The notes: generated from the letters alone by a model not told the origin. Shown: positions 15,730-25,484, numbered from the stretch's first letter. The stretch is 34,449 bases of DNA from Novosphingobium sp. (GCF_024642085.1 NZ_JAHEBV010000022.1:1-34449); one strand, 5' to 3'. Program-made: numbers and translations.

Positions 15730-15855
15730 TCACCCGTAGGCAGCCGGCTGCTGGCTGTGGAGCAGGTGTTTCTTGGCGCGCGCACCATCGCTTGTCAGGT
15801 TCATCCAGGCAATTAGCATGCCCAGTGCAATGAAGGCGTAAAAAACGTAGCGCAT
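15730..15855 (-). CDS. Small single-span membrane protein, hypothetical
   Basis: 41 residues starting MRYVFYAFIALGMLIAWMNL. The first 18 residues form one hydrophobic helix, followed by a basic, polar tail (about 20-41). GGGA lies nine bases before the ATG. It is convergent with the tRNA-Thr gene and stands alone, with 127 bases to the GNAT gene. No family is recognised. It is supported by the membrane-helix pattern, the ribosome site and the absence of another gene in the interval, but could be spurious. Confidence 0.45.
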   Translation of the reverse strand: MRYVFYAFIALGMLIAWMNLTSDGARAKKHLLHSQQPAAYG

Positions 15856-15982
15856 GGCCTTGTGTCCCTGCACAGCTTCGCGATTGCAGGCGAACCTGCA
15901 TTAAAATGGTAAACCGCAGGTTTGACCGCAGCCTTAGCGGCAAAGTGCGCAATCTTAAGCAAGTTTGTCCGTGACCGTTTTT

Positions 15983-16273
15983 TCAGGCGCGCAGATCATT
16001 CCATTCTGGATGACGGCGAAACGCTGCTTCGACATAAGAGCAGGCCGGGTCAATCAAGAAACCCTGCGCGCGCGCATCAGCGACCAGCGCTTCCACTAGT
16101 TGTGCCGCAACGCCGCGCCTGCCGATTTCGGGTGGTACAAGCGTGTGTTCGGCGATGCGCACGCCGCCGCGCATCACCCATGTCAGACGGCCGATCGCGC
16201 GTTCTTCCGCAACATGGGCGTGATATTCGCCGGCGCTGTCGCTGCCGTGGCTGGTAACGGTGACTTCGCTCAT
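15983..16273 (-). CDS. Small GNAT-type acyltransferase-like protein (YjdJ/NATD1 family)
   Basis: 96 residues. The core is typical of the short N-acetyltransferase family PF14542: GEYHAHV, AIGRLTWVMRGGVRIAEHTLVPPEIGRRGVAAQLVEALV (the acetyl-CoA pyrophosphate loop), then SYVEAAFRRHPEWNDL at the C terminus. The biochemical function is not established for most members. The ATG at 16273 begins the conserved core; the open frame continues upstream through the opposite gene and is ignored. It is divergent from the threonine aldolase gene, with 48 bases between start codons, so their promoters must overlap. Confidence 0.85.
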   Translation of the reverse strand: MSEVTVTSHGSDSAGEYHAHVAEERAIGRLTWVMRGGVRIAEHTLVPPEIGRRGVAAQLVEALVADARAQGFLIDPACSYVEAAFRRHPEWNDLRA

Positions 16274-16321
16274 GATGAACACGCTCCTGCTTGACGGCGG
16301 TGGGCCGCCCTTCCAAGGCAG

Positions 16322-17323
16322 ATGGCGATGCAGTTCCTCTCCGACAATGCCGCCAGCGTCCATCCTGCCGTGTGGCAGGCGATGCAGGACGCCGACGCGC
16401 CGGATGCGCCCTATGACGGCGATGCGTGGAGCCAGCGGCTCGACGGAGCGTTCGCGGACCTGTTCGGCCGCGACTGCGCGGTGCTGTGGGTGGCAACCGG
16501 GACTGCGGCGAATTGCCTGGCGCTGGCGGCGATGGTCCCTCCCCACGGCGGGGTGATCTGCCACCGCGAAGCCCATGTCGAAACCGACGAAGGCGGCGCA
16601 CCGGGGTTCTATACGCACGGAGCGAAGCTGATTTTGGCCGAGGGCGAGGGGGCAAAGCTGACGCCCGAAAGCATCGCGTCGGTGCTCGATGCAATTCGAC
16701 CCGGTGTTCATCAGGTGCAGGCCAGCGCGGTAACTGTAACGCAGGCAAGCGAGTATGGGCGCTGCTACTCCGCCGCCGAAATGTCCGAAATCGCCGCGTT
16801 TGCAACAGCGCACGGGTTGCGGCTGCATGTTGATGGCGCGCGCTTTGCCAATGCGGTGGCATTCCTTGGCTGCGATCCGTGGGAAGCCTGTGCAGGTGCC
16901 GACACGCTAAGCTTTGGCTTCGTCAAGAACGGCGGTCTGGGGGCAGAGGCACTGGTCTTCTTCGAACCGGCGCTGGCGCAGGTCGCGCGGCTGCAGCGCA
17001 AGCGCGCCGGGCACCTGCAATCGAAGGGGCGGTTCCTGGCGGCACAGATTCTGGCCATGTTAAAAGGCGATCTGTGGCTGGCCAATGCGCGCAGCGCCAA
17101 CGCCGGAGCGCGTGAACTGGCCAGTGCGGCAGGTGCGCGGCTGCGCCACCCGGTTGAGGCCAATGAACTGTTTCTGACCTGCACGGCTGACGAACGTGCG
17201 GCACTGCGTGCACAAGGCTTTACCTTTTACGATTGGGGGCCACACGCGGCCCGGCTGATTACCGCGTGGAACAGCAACCCGGCACATATCGAGGCGCTGG
17301 CCCGGGCGATCGCCGCGCTGTGA
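16322..17323 (+). CDS. ltaE: Low-specificity L-threonine aldolase / beta-eliminating lyase family
   Basis: 333 residues of fold-type I PLP enzymes. N-terminal MQFLSDNAASVHPAVWQAM is the LtaE-type start. VATGTAANCLAL is the cofactor phosphate region, HVDGAR (Asp171) contacts the pyridine nitrogen and SFGFVKNGG carries the likely Schiff-base Lys202. The family cleaves threonine or allo-threonine to glycine and acetaldehyde. Stereospecificity cannot be read here. ATG at 16322 is used; a second in-frame ATG is two codons later. Its stop overlaps the GTG start of the EamA transporter by 4 bases, so the two are coupled, which suggests export of an amino acid or metabolite. Confidence 0.9.
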   Translation: MAMQFLSDNAASVHPAVWQAMQDADAPDAPYDGDAWSQRLDGAFADLFGRDCAVLWVATGTAANCLALAAMVPPHGGVICHREAHVETDEGGAPGFYTHGAKLILAEGEGAKLTPESIASVLDAIRPGVHQVQASAVTVTQASEYGRCYSAAEMSEIAAFATAHGLRLHVDGARFANAVAFLGCDPWEACAGADTLSFGFVKNGGLGAEALVFFEPALAQVARLQRKRAGHLQSKGRFLAAQILAMLKGDLWLANARSANAGARELASAAGARLRHPVEANELFLTCTADERAALRAQGFTFYDWGPHAARLITAWNSNPAHIEALARAIAAL

Positions 17324-18231
17324 CCGAAGCTGCCGCCAGGCCATCACCCCGTGCGATCGGGGCCTTTTTGCTGATCACCCTGATCTGGGGCTCGACCTGG
17401 CTGGTCATCAAGGACCAGATCGGTGCACTTGCACCCTCGTGGGCGGTGACCTACCGCTTCGTTCTTGCGGCAGCGGGGATGTTTGCCCTGGCCGCCGTAA
17501 AACGTGAGCGGCTGGTTCTGGCGCCTGTGGCCTTGGGCTTTGCCGCGCTGTTCGGGCTGTTACAGTTCTTCGGCAACTTTCAGTTCGTCTATCGCGCCGA
17601 ACAGCACATTACCTCGGGCTTGGTCGCGGTGATCTTCGCCCTGCTGCTCGTTCCCAATACGCTGCTTAGCCGGCTGTTCGTTGGCACCCGGGTCAGCTCG
17701 CGGTTCGTTACCGGATCACTGATCGCGCTGACTGGGATCGCGCTGCTGATACTGCACGAATACCGCGCCGCTCCGGCGGGCGGAGGCGCGGTGTTGATCG
17801 GGATCGGGCTGACCCTGATGGGCGTGCTGTGCGCCTCGATCTCCAACGTCATGCAGGCGTCGCAGCTGGCCCGGCGCAGCAGCGCGCTGGTCGTAATCGC
17901 CTGGGCCATGGCCTTTGGCGCCGCGGCTGATGCCGGTTACGCCTGGTTCACGGCGGGTCCTCCGCCGCTTGACCTGGGCTTCCGCTCGCTACTGGGCATC
18001 ACCTATCTGGCACTGATGGGCTCGGTAGTAACCTTCCCGCTCTATTTCGCGCTGATCCGCGACTGGGGACCGGGTCCGGCAGCCTATTCCAGCGTTCTGA
18101 TCCCGGTGGTGGCGATGGGGCTGTCGACGCTGTTCGAAGGCTATGACTGGTCGGCGCTGGCGGCAGGCGGAGCGACGCTGGCCATGGCCGGGCTAATCAT
18201 CGCGCTAAGCCCCCGCAAAGCAGGCGCGTAG
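17320..18231 (+). CDS. EamA family (drug/metabolite transporter) permease
   Basis: 303 residues with about ten hydrophobic helices in two EamA repeats. The first starts at LLITLIWGSTWLVIK and includes TYRFVLAAAGM; the second begins near GAVLIGIGLTLMGVLCASISN. These are inner-membrane exporters of amino acids or other metabolites (RhaT/YdcZ superfamily). The start is GTG at 17320, overlapping the ltaE stop (GTGA); the frame to 17233 lies inside ltaE. The 3' end overlaps the convergent epimerase-like gene by 27 bases. Substrate unknown; the link with a threonine-aldolase-like enzyme is suggestive only. Confidence 0.92.
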   Translation: MTEAAARPSPRAIGAFLLITLIWGSTWLVIKDQIGALAPSWAVTYRFVLAAAGMFALAAVKRERLVLAPVALGFAALFGLLQFFGNFQFVYRAEQHITSGLVAVIFALLLVPNTLLSRLFVGTRVSSRFVTGSLIALTGIALLILHEYRAAPAGGGAVLIGIGLTLMGVLCASISNVMQASQLARRSSALVVIAWAMAFGAAADAGYAWFTAGPPPLDLGFRSLLGITYLALMGSVVTFPLYFALIRDWGPGPAAYSSVLIPVVAMGLSTLFEGYDWSALAAGGATLAMAGLIIALSPRKAGA

Positions 18232-18987
18232 CCCTTCGCGGTAGCTGGGATAACGCAGCACCCAGCCCAGCACCCGCCTGGCCTTGCCGTTCGCAACCCG
18301 GCGATTTTCGGCATAGAAGCCGCGCGCCATCTGCGAAAGGTTGGCCGCGTCGATAGTCATCAGCGGGGGCGGGGGTAGTCCCAGCAGGCGGCAGGCTTCC
18401 TCGATCACCGCGTTCTGGCTGGCGGGCAGATCATCTGCCAGATTGTAGGCGCCCGCCGGGGCATCCAGAGCGGCCAGCGCGCCGTTGACGATGTCATCCA
18501 CGTGGACTCTGCTGAACACCTGATCGGGTAGGTCAATGCGGTGGGCCTTACCTGCGCGCACTCGCTCCAGCGCCGAGCGGTCCGGGCCATAGATCCCCGG
18601 CAGCCGCAGCACCCGCGCGTCGCGGGCCAGCCATCGCGCATCAGCCTCGGCCCGCGCGACGCGGCGGCCGCTGCCGATCTGTGCCGTCTCATCAACCCAT
18701 GCACCGCCGGTGTCACCGTAAACCCCGGTCGAGGACAGGTAGACTAGTGTCTTTCCGCCCAAGGCATCGCCATAGGTATCCAGCACCGGATCACTGCCGG
18801 TGCCATCGGGCGGCACGGAAGACAGAACATGGCCCGCGTCCGCCAGCGCCATGCGCACGTTGCCGGTATCGCCAAAGCCAAGCGAACCGTCGCGCCCGGT
18901 CGATATCACGTCCCAGCCTTTTAAGGTCAGCGCGGCGGCGATGCGGCTGGCAGTGTAGCCCAGCCCGAAGATGAAAATGCGCGGCAT
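18205..18987 (-). CDS. NAD(P)-binding epimerase/SDR-like protein (YeeZ type)
   Basis: 260 residues of the extended short-chain dehydrogenase fold. The N terminus IFIFGLGYTASRIAAAL is the dinucleotide-binding glycine motif. LSSTGVYGDTGG and a Y/R-rich active-site region follow, then LRLPGIYGPDRSALERV and the HVDDIVNGALAAL motif. It resembles YeeZ-like proteins whose physiological reaction is not known. ATG at 18987 starts the nucleotide-binding strand; the ten extra upstream codons have no homology. Divergent from pepN with 58 bases between start codons and convergent on the EamA gene. Confidence 0.85.
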   Translation of the reverse strand: MPRIFIFGLGYTASRIAAALTLKGWDVISTGRDGSLGFGDTGNVRMALADAGHVLSSVPPDGTGSDPVLDTYGDALGGKTLVYLSSTGVYGDTGGAWVDETAQIGSGRRVARAEADARWLARDARVLRLPGIYGPDRSALERVRAGKAHRIDLPDQVFSRVHVDDIVNGALAALDAPAGAYNLADDLPASQNAVIEEACRLLGLPPPPLMTIDAANLSQMARGFYAENRRVANGKARRVLGWVLRYPSYREGLRACFAGA

Positions 18988-19045
18988 GTCGCAATCCCTA
19001 GACGGCAGCGCTGGCAATCGGAAGCGCAGTCCCTAAGTTGTCGGG

Positions 19046-21691
19046 ATGGATATAGCCAGCAGACCCTCCGAACCCGCGATCAATCCCCAGGTTGCCGATG
19101 CCGCCACCCCGCCGCAGCACCCCGCTACCATCCGGCGCGAGGATTACCAGCCGCCGGCCTGGCTGGTGGGCGAAGTGGTGCTGGATTTTGACCTGGGTCT
19201 GGATGCAACACGGGTTCAATCGGTGCTGTCGGTCAGTCAAAATCCGGCGGGCAGCGGGTCGCGGACCCTGCGCCTGGCCGGAGACGGCATTGCGGCCGAA
19301 ACGGTGCTGGTCGACGGCGCGGTGCAAGCGGACTGGCGGAGGGAAGGCGCCGATATGCTAATCGATTTGCCCGGCGCAGCCCACGCAGTGACGATCGTCA
19401 CCGTGATCAATCCGGCAGCCAATTCGCAGCTGATGGGGCTTTACGCTTCGAATGGAATGCTGTGCACCCAATGTGAGGCCGAGGGCTTTCGCCGCATCAC
19501 TTTCCACCCTGACCGGCCCGATGTGCTTTCGATTTACCGCGTGCGGATGAGCGGTCCCAAGGCCCTGTTCCCGGTGCTGCTGTCCAATGGCAACTGCGTC
19601 GATACGGGCGAGAATGCGGATGGCTCCCATTGGGCTGAGTGGCACGATCCCTGGCCCAAGCCGAGCTATTTGTTCGCGCTGGTGGCAGGCGATCTGGTTG
19701 CCAACCACGACACTTTTACCACCATGAGTGGGCGCAAGGTCGATCTGAACATCTGGGTCCGTGAGGGCGATCAGGACCGCACCCATCACGCCATGCAGGC
19801 GCTTAAGGATTCGATGAAGTGGGATGAGGACACCTTTGGGCGCGAATACGATCTTGATCTGTTCAACATCGTCGCCGTGGCCGATTTCAACATGGGGGCA
19901 ATGGAGAACAAGGGCCTCAACGTTTTCAACACCCGCTATATCCTGGCCGATCCCGACACCGCGACGGATATGGACTATGACGGGATCGAAGGGGTGGTCG
20001 CGCACGAATACTTTCACAACTGGTCAGGCAACCGCGTTACCTGTCGTGACTGGTTCCAGCTAAGCCTGAAGGAAGGCTTCACCGTGCTGCGCGACCAGCT
20101 GTTCAGCCAGGATATGGGCAGCGCAGCGGTCAAGCGGATCGAAGATGTCCGCGTGTTGCGTGCCGCGCAGTTCCCGGAAGATTCGGGCCCGCTGGCCCAC
20201 CCGATCCGGCCCGACAGCTATCAGGAAATTTCGAACTTCTACACCGCCACGGTCTACAACAAAGGGGCCGAGGTGATCCGCATGATGCGCACCATCGTCG
20301 GGCCCGAAAGGTTCCGTGCCGGTACCGACCTCTATTTTGATCGACACGACGGTGAAGCAGCAACCTGCGAGGATTTCATCACCGCGATCGAACAGGGAGC
20401 GGACGCCGATCTTGGGCAGTTTCGCCGCTGGTACGCACAATCCGGCACACCGCGAGTCGAAGCGAGGATGGATTTTACTGATGGTGTGGCCACACTGACC
20501 CTGGCGCAGACCGTGCCGCCTACCCCAGGACAGCCCTCCAAGGAAGCGGCAGTAATCCCGCTGCGTCTGGCCTTGTTCGATCGTGCCACCGGAACCCACC
20601 GGGGCGAGGAACTGGTGATTCTGCGCGAACCTCAAACACAGTTCATCTTCGCCGGTTTTGCAGAGCGCCCGGTGCTTTCGATCAACCGGGGTTTTTCCGC
20701 GCCAATCGCTCTGGATGCTGGACAGGCGGCGGACGATCTCGTCTTCCTTGCCGCGCGTGATGATGATCCTTTCGCCCGGTATGAGGCCATGCAGCAGCTG
20801 GTTGTGCAGCACCTGATCGGTCTGGCGAGCGGCAGCGGAACTGATCGCGACACAGGCCGCGAAGCGATCGGCGCAGCACTGGATGCGGTCATCGCTGATC
20901 CGGCACTTGACGATCTGATGCGGGGCGAGCTGATGATCCTGCCCGGAGAAACCTACCTTGCCGAACAGCTTGCCGTGGCCGATCCGGGCGCAATCCATGC
21001 CGAACGCGAAGGGCTGAAGGCCTGGCTCGGCGGCAGGTTGAAAGACCAGCTGATTGCGCTCCATCAGCGGGCAAGCAACGTCCCCTACAGCCTTTCTGCC
21101 GAAGCGCGGGGCGCGCGCAAGATCAAGACCCAGGCGCTGGTCTATCTTGCGGCAGGGGCACCGGATGTCGCTGCCGATCTGGCGGCGCAGCAGTATGACG
21201 CTGCCGACAACATGACCGACCGGCAGGGCGCGCTGATGGTTCTGGCGGGCCTCGACACGCCGCTGCGGGACATCAAGCTTGCCGCGTTCCATCAGCGTTA
21301 TGCCGGAAACGCACTGGTCATCGACAAGTGGTTCTCGCTCCAGGCCGGGTCGCTGCATCCCAAGGTGGTCGATCATGTCAAGGCGCTGGCCGGGCATCCT
21401 GAGTTCACGCTCAACAACCCGAACCGGGTTCGATCACTCTACATGGCCTTTACCGCCCCGCATGCGTTCCACGCCCAGGATGGCGAAGGTTACCGGATGA
21501 TCGCCGATCTGGTCCTCGCGCTTGATCCGATCAATCCGCAAACCGCCGCGCGGTTCATTGCCCCGCTGGGCCGCTGGCGACGGGTTGAACCTGGCCGTTC
21601 AGCCATGATGCGCACAGAACTGGAACGGATTGCAGCTGCGCCGGGCCTGTCAAAAGATACCTTCGAACAAGTCAGCAAGAGCCTTGGCTGA
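19046..21691 (+). CDS. pepN: Aminopeptidase N (peptidase family M1)
   Basis: 881 residues, the length of proteobacterial PepN. The exopeptidase motif GAMEN is at 284-288. Zinc ligands are in HEYFH (His320, His324) and Glu343, with Glu321 as the catalytic base. The C-terminal two thirds include the DUF3458-type Ig-like and helical domains. It removes N-terminal residues from peptides in the cytosol. The first 30 residues are variable and the ribosome site is weak, so the exact start could be a few codons later. It overlaps pgeF by 8 bases if that gene starts at 21684. Confidence 0.97.
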   Translation: MDIASRPSEPAINPQVADAATPPQHPATIRREDYQPPAWLVGEVVLDFDLGLDATRVQSVLSVSQNPAGSGSRTLRLAGDGIAAETVLVDGAVQADWRREGADMLIDLPGAAHAVTIVTVINPAANSQLMGLYASNGMLCTQCEAEGFRRITFHPDRPDVLSIYRVRMSGPKALFPVLLSNGNCVDTGENADGSHWAEWHDPWPKPSYLFALVAGDLVANHDTFTTMSGRKVDLNIWVREGDQDRTHHAMQALKDSMKWDEDTFGREYDLDLFNIVAVADFNMGAMENKGLNVFNTRYILADPDTATDMDYDGIEGVVAHEYFHNWSGNRVTCRDWFQLSLKEGFTVLRDQLFSQDMGSAAVKRIEDVRVLRAAQFPEDSGPLAHPIRPDSYQEISNFYTATVYNKGAEVIRMMRTIVGPERFRAGTDLYFDRHDGEAATCEDFITAIEQGADADLGQFRRWYAQSGTPRVEARMDFTDGVATLTLAQTVPPTPGQPSKEAAVIPLRLALFDRATGTHRGEELVILREPQTQFIFAGFAERPVLSINRGFSAPIALDAGQAADDLVFLAARDDDPFARYEAMQQLVVQHLIGLASGSGTDRDTGREAIGAALDAVIADPALDDLMRGELMILPGETYLAEQLAVADPGAIHAEREGLKAWLGGRLKDQLIALHQRASNVPYSLSAEARGARKIKTQALVYLAAGAPDVAADLAAQQYDAADNMTDRQGALMVLAGLDTPLRDIKLAAFHQRYAGNALVIDKWFSLQAGSLHPKVVDHVKALAGHPEFTLNNPNRVRSLYMAFTAPHAFHAQDGEGYRMIADLVLALDPINPQTAARFIAPLGRWRRVEPGRSAMMRTELERIAAAPGLSKDTFEQVSKSLG

Positions 21692-22448
21692 CGCACTTGA
21701 GGTTTATCGCGCCACTGCGCTTCAGGGCGTCGTACATGGTTTTTTGGGCCGGCAAGGCGGGGTGTCACTCGGTGTTGTTGCTGGGTTAAATGTCGGGCTG
21801 GGGGCAGGCGATGATGATCGCGCCGTGCAGCGCAACCGGGCCTTGGCGGTAAAGGCGGTCAGCCCCGGATCGCGGCTTGCCACAGTCTATCAGGTCCATT
21901 CGGCCGATTGCGTATTGGCAAGCGCGCCGTGGAGCGATGCCGAACGCCCGCGTGCCGACGCGCTGGTAACGGCAACGCCAGGTGTGCTGCTGGGCGTTGT
22001 GACCGCCGATTGCGCGCCGGTGCTGCTGGCCGATCGAGCGGCTGGGGTGGTGGGCGCGGCGCATGCCGGGTGGAAGGGTGCGGTTGGCGGAGTAACCGAT
22101 GCGACCATCGCCGCGATGGAGGCGCTGGGTGCAGACCGCGCGCGAATAGTTGCCGCGATCGGCCCGTGCATCGCCCAAGTGAGTTATGAGGTGGATCAGG
22201 GCTTCTTCGACCGATTCTGCGCCGATGCACCGGACAACGCGCGCTTCTTTGCCGCGGGCCGGACCGGGCATTGGCAGTTTGATCTGGAGCGCTATGTGGC
22301 CGGCCGGCTCGAGATGGCCGGCGTTACAGCGGTCGAGCAGCTTGGCCTCGACACTTATACCGACAAAGCGCGGTTCTTTTCCTATCGCCGTTCAACCCAC
22401 TGCGGCGAGGCTACTTATGGCAGGCAGATTTCGCTGATCGGCCTGTGA
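21684..22448 (+). CDS. pgeF: Polyphenol oxidase / laccase-domain protein (PgeF, YfiH family)
   Basis: About 254 residues. Conserved residues of the DUF152 family are present: VYQVHSAD with the first metal His, VTADCAPVLLAD with the Cys, AAHAGWKG with the second His and AAIGPCIAQVSYEV. E. coli PgeF edits peptidoglycan precursors that wrongly carry L-Ser; other members act on purine nucleosides or phenols. No ATG is available at the N terminus. The TTG at 21684 gives an 8-base overlap with pepN and is preferred; another TTG at 21630 is 18 codons earlier inside pepN. The gene follows pepN directly. Confidence 0.9.
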   Translation: MADALEVYRATALQGVVHGFLGRQGGVSLGVVAGLNVGLGAGDDDRAVQRNRALAVKAVSPGSRLATVYQVHSADCVLASAPWSDAERPRADALVTATPGVLLGVVTADCAPVLLADRAAGVVGAAHAGWKGAVGGVTDATIAAMEALGADRARIVAAIGPCIAQVSYEVDQGFFDRFCADAPDNARFFAAGRTGHWQFDLERYVAGRLEMAGVTAVEQLGLDTYTDKARFFSYRRSTHCGEATYGRQISLIGL

Positions 22449-22703
22449 CCGCTGCCTTTTGAGGCAGGTTCCAGTTCTGCAACAGCTGATGCTATTTTCG
22501 CGGTTGGCAGCGCACCTCTTCGCGTCTATCAGGCCCGCCAAATCGTCGGGCGTGGCGGCACTTGCCGTGCGCATGCGGTTGGCCTACGGGCATTCGGGGG
22601 GCAAGTCAGGGCTGCTCTCCGGGCAAGATTTAAGGATGGTTTTCCGGGTATTCGCATGACGGCGGATCATTCGGCAAACGGATTGAACAGGATTGCTTCG
22701 ACC

Positions 22704-23270
22704 ATGGCACAAGATGCTGGCACCGACACTGCCGCCGTCATCGACGGGGAAGGTGTGCGGCGGCGCGATTTCATTAATATCGCTGCAGTAAGCGCGGCGG
22801 GCGTAGGCGGCCTGGCGGTGCTCTATCCGCTGATCAGCCAGATGGCGCCTTCGGCTGACGTGCTGGCTGAAAGTTCGACAGAAGTGGATATCGCCCAGGT
22901 CCAGCCGGGCCAGACGATGAAGGCCGTGTTTCGCAAGCAACCGGTGTTCATTCGCAACCTGACCCCCAAGGAAATTCAGGAAGCTGAAGCGGTCGACATT
23001 GGCGGCTTGCGTGATCCGCAGACGCTGAAGGAACGCACCAAGGAAGGCCACACCAACTGGCTGATTACCATGGGCGTTTGCACTCACCTGGGCTGTATTC
23101 CTCTCGGTTCGGGAGAGGGCGAGGTTAAGGGCGAGTTTGGGGGCTATTTCTGCCCATGCCACGGTTCGGTCTATGATACCGCTGCCCGCATCCGCAAAGG
23201 CCCGGCTCCCAAAAACCTGGAAGTGCCGCCTTACGAATTTACCTCCGACACTGTCGTCAAGATCGGCTGA
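22704..23270 (+). CDS. petA: Ubiquinol-cytochrome c reductase iron-sulfur subunit (Rieske protein)
   Basis: 188 residues. A twin-arginine signal ([19 protein letters not shown], about 18-37) doubles as the membrane anchor. The [2Fe-2S] cluster ligands are Cys126 and His128 in CTHLGC and Cys150 and His153 in CPCHGS; Cys131 and Cys152 form the usual disulfide. It moves electrons from ubiquinol to cytochrome c1. ATG at 22704 gives the normal length; another ATG at 22656 would add 16 residues. First gene of the bc1 operon, 11 bases before petB. The preceding 255 bases hold the promoter region, in which I cannot point to convincing boxes. Confidence 0.97.
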   Translation: MAQDAGTDTAAVIDGEGVRRRDFINIAAVSAAGVGGLAVLYPLISQMAPSADVLAESSTEVDIAQVQPGQTMKAVFRKQPVFIRNLTPKEIQEAEAVDIGGLRDPQTLKERTKEGHTNWLITMGVCTHLGCIPLGSGEGEVKGEFGGYFCPCHGSVYDTAARIRKGPAPKNLEVPPYEFTSDTVVKIG

Positions 23271-23281
23271 GGGTCCATACA

Positions 23282-24565
23282 ATGAGCTTCCCCTGGGCAA
23301 AACAATATACGCCAACCAATCCGTTCATGGTGTGGATGGATGAAAAGCTGCCGCTTCCGCGCCTGATACATGGCGCTGTCGGCGCCGGTTACGAAGTGCC
23401 GCGCAACATCAACTATCTGTGGAACTTCGGCTTTCTGGCCGGCTTCTGCCTGGTTATCCAGATTGTTACCGGCATCATTTTGGCAATGCATTACGGCGGC
23501 GACACTGCTGTGGCCTTCGATTCGACCGAACACATCATGCGTGACGTCAATTACGGCTGGATGCTGCGCTATGGCCACGCCAACGGCGCGTCGGCGTTCT
23601 TTGTCATCGTTTACATGCACATCTTCCGCGGCTTCTACTTCGGGTCATACAAGGCCCCGCGAGAGATGATCTGGCTGCTCGGCGTGGTGATATTCCTGCT
23701 GATGATGGCGACCGCCTTCATGGGCTACGTGCTGCCGTGGGGCCAGATGTCCTACTGGGGTGCGCAGGTTATTACCGGGCTGTTTTCGGCCATTCCGGTG
23801 GTCGGGGAAGGACTGCGTTCGTGGCTGCTGGGCGGTTTTGCGCCTGACAACGCCACTCTCAACCGGTTCTTCTCGCTTCACTTCCTGCTGCCCTTCGTCA
23901 TCCTGGGCGTAGTCATTCTGCATGTCTGGGCGCTGCACCTGCCGGGTTCGTCGAACCCGACCGGTGTCGAAGTGAAAAGCGAAAGCGACACGCTACCTTT
24001 CTTCCCTTATTTCGTCGCCAAGGATGGGTGGACGATCGGCCTGTTCCTGGTGATCTACAGCCTGTTCGTGTTCTTCATGCCGAATGCGCTGGGTCATCCG
24101 GACAATTACATCCCGGCCAACCCCATGCAGACCCCTGCCCATATCGTGCCCGAATGGTATTTCTGGCCATTCTACGCGATCCTGCGCAGCTTCACCCAGG
24201 ATTGGCTGTTCTTCGTCCCGGCCAAGCTGATGGGCGTGCTCGCCATGTTCAGCGCCATTCTGGTGTGGTTCTTCCTGCCCTGGCTGGACAAATCGCCGGT
24301 GCGTTCGGGCAATTACCGCCCCCTCTACCGCAAGTTCTTCTGGCTGCTGGTGGTTGACGTGCTGGTGCTGGGCTATTGCGGCGGTTCGCCGGCGGAACAG
24401 CCCTATGTCATGATCGCGCAGATCGCTTCGATCTATTATTTCCTGCACTTCCTGGTGATCGTGCCCGTCGTCTCGTCGATCGAGCGCCCTGATCCGCTGC
24501 CTTACTCGATCACCGAAGCGGTGTTGGGGAACGGCGCGGCCGCGGCGCCGGACGGCAAGGCCTGA
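23282..24565 (+). CDS. petB: Cytochrome b subunit of the bc1 complex
   Basis: 427 residues with eight membrane helices. Heme b ligands are His99/His113 and His200/His214, with the family spacing of 14 within each helix. The Qo-site motif PEWY is at 290-293 and [14 protein letters not shown] near 153-166 lines the same site. The protein oxidises ubiquinol and passes electrons across the membrane to the Qi site. It is a full-length fused cytochrome b of the alphaproteobacterial/mitochondrial type. It lies 11 bases after petA and 26 bases before petC. Confidence 0.98.
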   Translation: MSFPWAKQYTPTNPFMVWMDEKLPLPRLIHGAVGAGYEVPRNINYLWNFGFLAGFCLVIQIVTGIILAMHYGGDTAVAFDSTEHIMRDVNYGWMLRYGHANGASAFFVIVYMHIFRGFYFGSYKAPREMIWLLGVVIFLLMMATAFMGYVLPWGQMSYWGAQVITGLFSAIPVVGEGLRSWLLGGFAPDNATLNRFFSLHFLLPFVILGVVILHVWALHLPGSSNPTGVEVKSESDTLPFFPYFVAKDGWTIGLFLVIYSLFVFFMPNALGHPDNYIPANPMQTPAHIVPEWYFWPFYAILRSFTQDWLFFVPAKLMGVLAMFSAILVWFFLPWLDKSPVRSGNYRPLYRKFFWLLVVDVLVLGYCGGSPAEQPYVMIAQIASIYYFLHFLVIVPVVSSIERPDPLPYSITEAVLGNGAAAAPDGKA

Positions 24566-24591
24566 ACGGATAGCGAGAGGGACTCGAACCA

Positions 24592-25404
24592 ATGATCCGC
24601 ATCTTCTCCATCCTTGTCGGGCTGTTCTTTGCCGGCGCACTGGCCTGGTCCCTGCTTTGGGACACCATCGGTTTTGCGCAGGAAGGTTTGCCGCACACGG
24701 TTGAGCACGCATTTCACAAGCATCCCGAAGGGTTAAGCCTTGCCAGCGACGGCTGGTTGGGCAAGTTCGACAAAAAGCAGGTCAAGCGCGGCTTTGAAGT
24801 CTACCAGCAGGTATGTGCCAGTTGCCACGCACTCAAGCACGTGGCCTACCGCGATTTGGCGGCGCTCGAATACAGCCCGGCCGAAATCAAGGAACTTGCC
24901 GCCGCCGCAACGGTCAACGCGCCCGATCCGCTTACCGGTGAATTAAAGGATCGCCCGGGCCTGCCCGCCGATCATTTCCCGCCGGTAATCTATGCCGGCC
25001 AGGGCCACCCGCCCGACCTGTCGCTGATTGCCAAGGCGCGGCACGGCGGGGCGGCCTACATCCACTCGCTGCTGACCGGCTACCAGGCGCAGCCGGCCGA
25101 GCTGCTCAAGGAGTTTCCGGACGCCAAGACGCCGGACGGGCTTTATTACAACCCTTACTTCGCCAACCTCAATATCGCGATGCCGCCGCCGCTGACCAGC
25201 GACGGTCAGGTGACCTATTCCGATGGGACCAAGGCCTCGATCGACCAGATGTCCAAGGACGTCTCGGCTTTCCTGGTCTGGACGGCGGAGCCCAAGCTCG
25301 ACAAGCGCCACCAGGTCGGGTTCTGGTGGGTCGGCTTTCTGATTTACGCGACAGCGCTCGGCTACATGGCCTACCGCAACGTCTGGGCCGGCACGAAGCA
25401 CTAG
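24592..25404 (+). CDS. petC: Cytochrome c1 of the bc1 complex
   Basis: 270 residues. An N-terminal signal segment (about 4-30) is followed by the heme c motif CASCH (75-79). The methionine axial ligand is expected in LNIAMPPPL. A C-terminal transmembrane helix (FWWVGFLIYATALGYMAY) anchors the periplasmic domain. It takes electrons from the Rieske protein and gives them to soluble or membrane cytochrome c. Last gene of the operon, followed by a strong terminator 26 bases later. Confidence 0.98.
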   Translation: MIRIFSILVGLFFAGALAWSLLWDTIGFAQEGLPHTVEHAFHKHPEGLSLASDGWLGKFDKKQVKRGFEVYQQVCASCHALKHVAYRDLAALEYSPAEIKELAAAATVNAPDPLTGELKDRPGLPADHFPPVIYAGQGHPPDLSLIAKARHGGAAYIHSLLTGYQAQPAELLKEFPDAKTPDGLYYNPYFANLNIAMPPPLTSDGQVTYSDGTKASIDQMSKDVSAFLVWTAEPKLDKRHQVGFWWVGFLIYATALGYMAYRNVWAGTKH

Positions 25405-25430
25405 GTTTCGCGGACCACGCCAAATTAGAA

Positions 25431-25466
25431 AGAGGGGCGCCCCAGCCAGGGCGCCCCTCTTTTTTT
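25431..25466 (+). terminator. Strong Rho-independent terminator after petABC
   Basis: A perfect 12-base stem (25431-25442 with 25449-25460, AGAGGGGCGCCC/GGGCGCCCCTCT) closes a six-base loop, and six further T follow after the last T of the stem. On the minus strand the hairpin is followed by a T-rich stretch (TTTCTAATTT), so it may also end transcripts of aqpZ. Confidence 0.93.
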
Positions 25467-25484
25467 GTACGCGGCAAGGTCTAT

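Noticed and set aside
20060..21397. A 445-codon open frame on the minus strand opposite pepN
   Set aside because: It lies wholly within the strongly supported pepN gene, shows no recognisable domain and has the composition expected of a high-GC antisense shadow.
22449..22703. Gap before petA, including a 66-codon frame (22459-22659) and a small hairpin CTGCCT-TTTG-AGGCAG after pgeF
   Set aside because: The frame starts on a TTG without a ribosome site and has no recognisable features. The hairpin has no T tract, so I do not call it a terminator. The gap probably holds the petABC promoter, but no convincing boxes were found.
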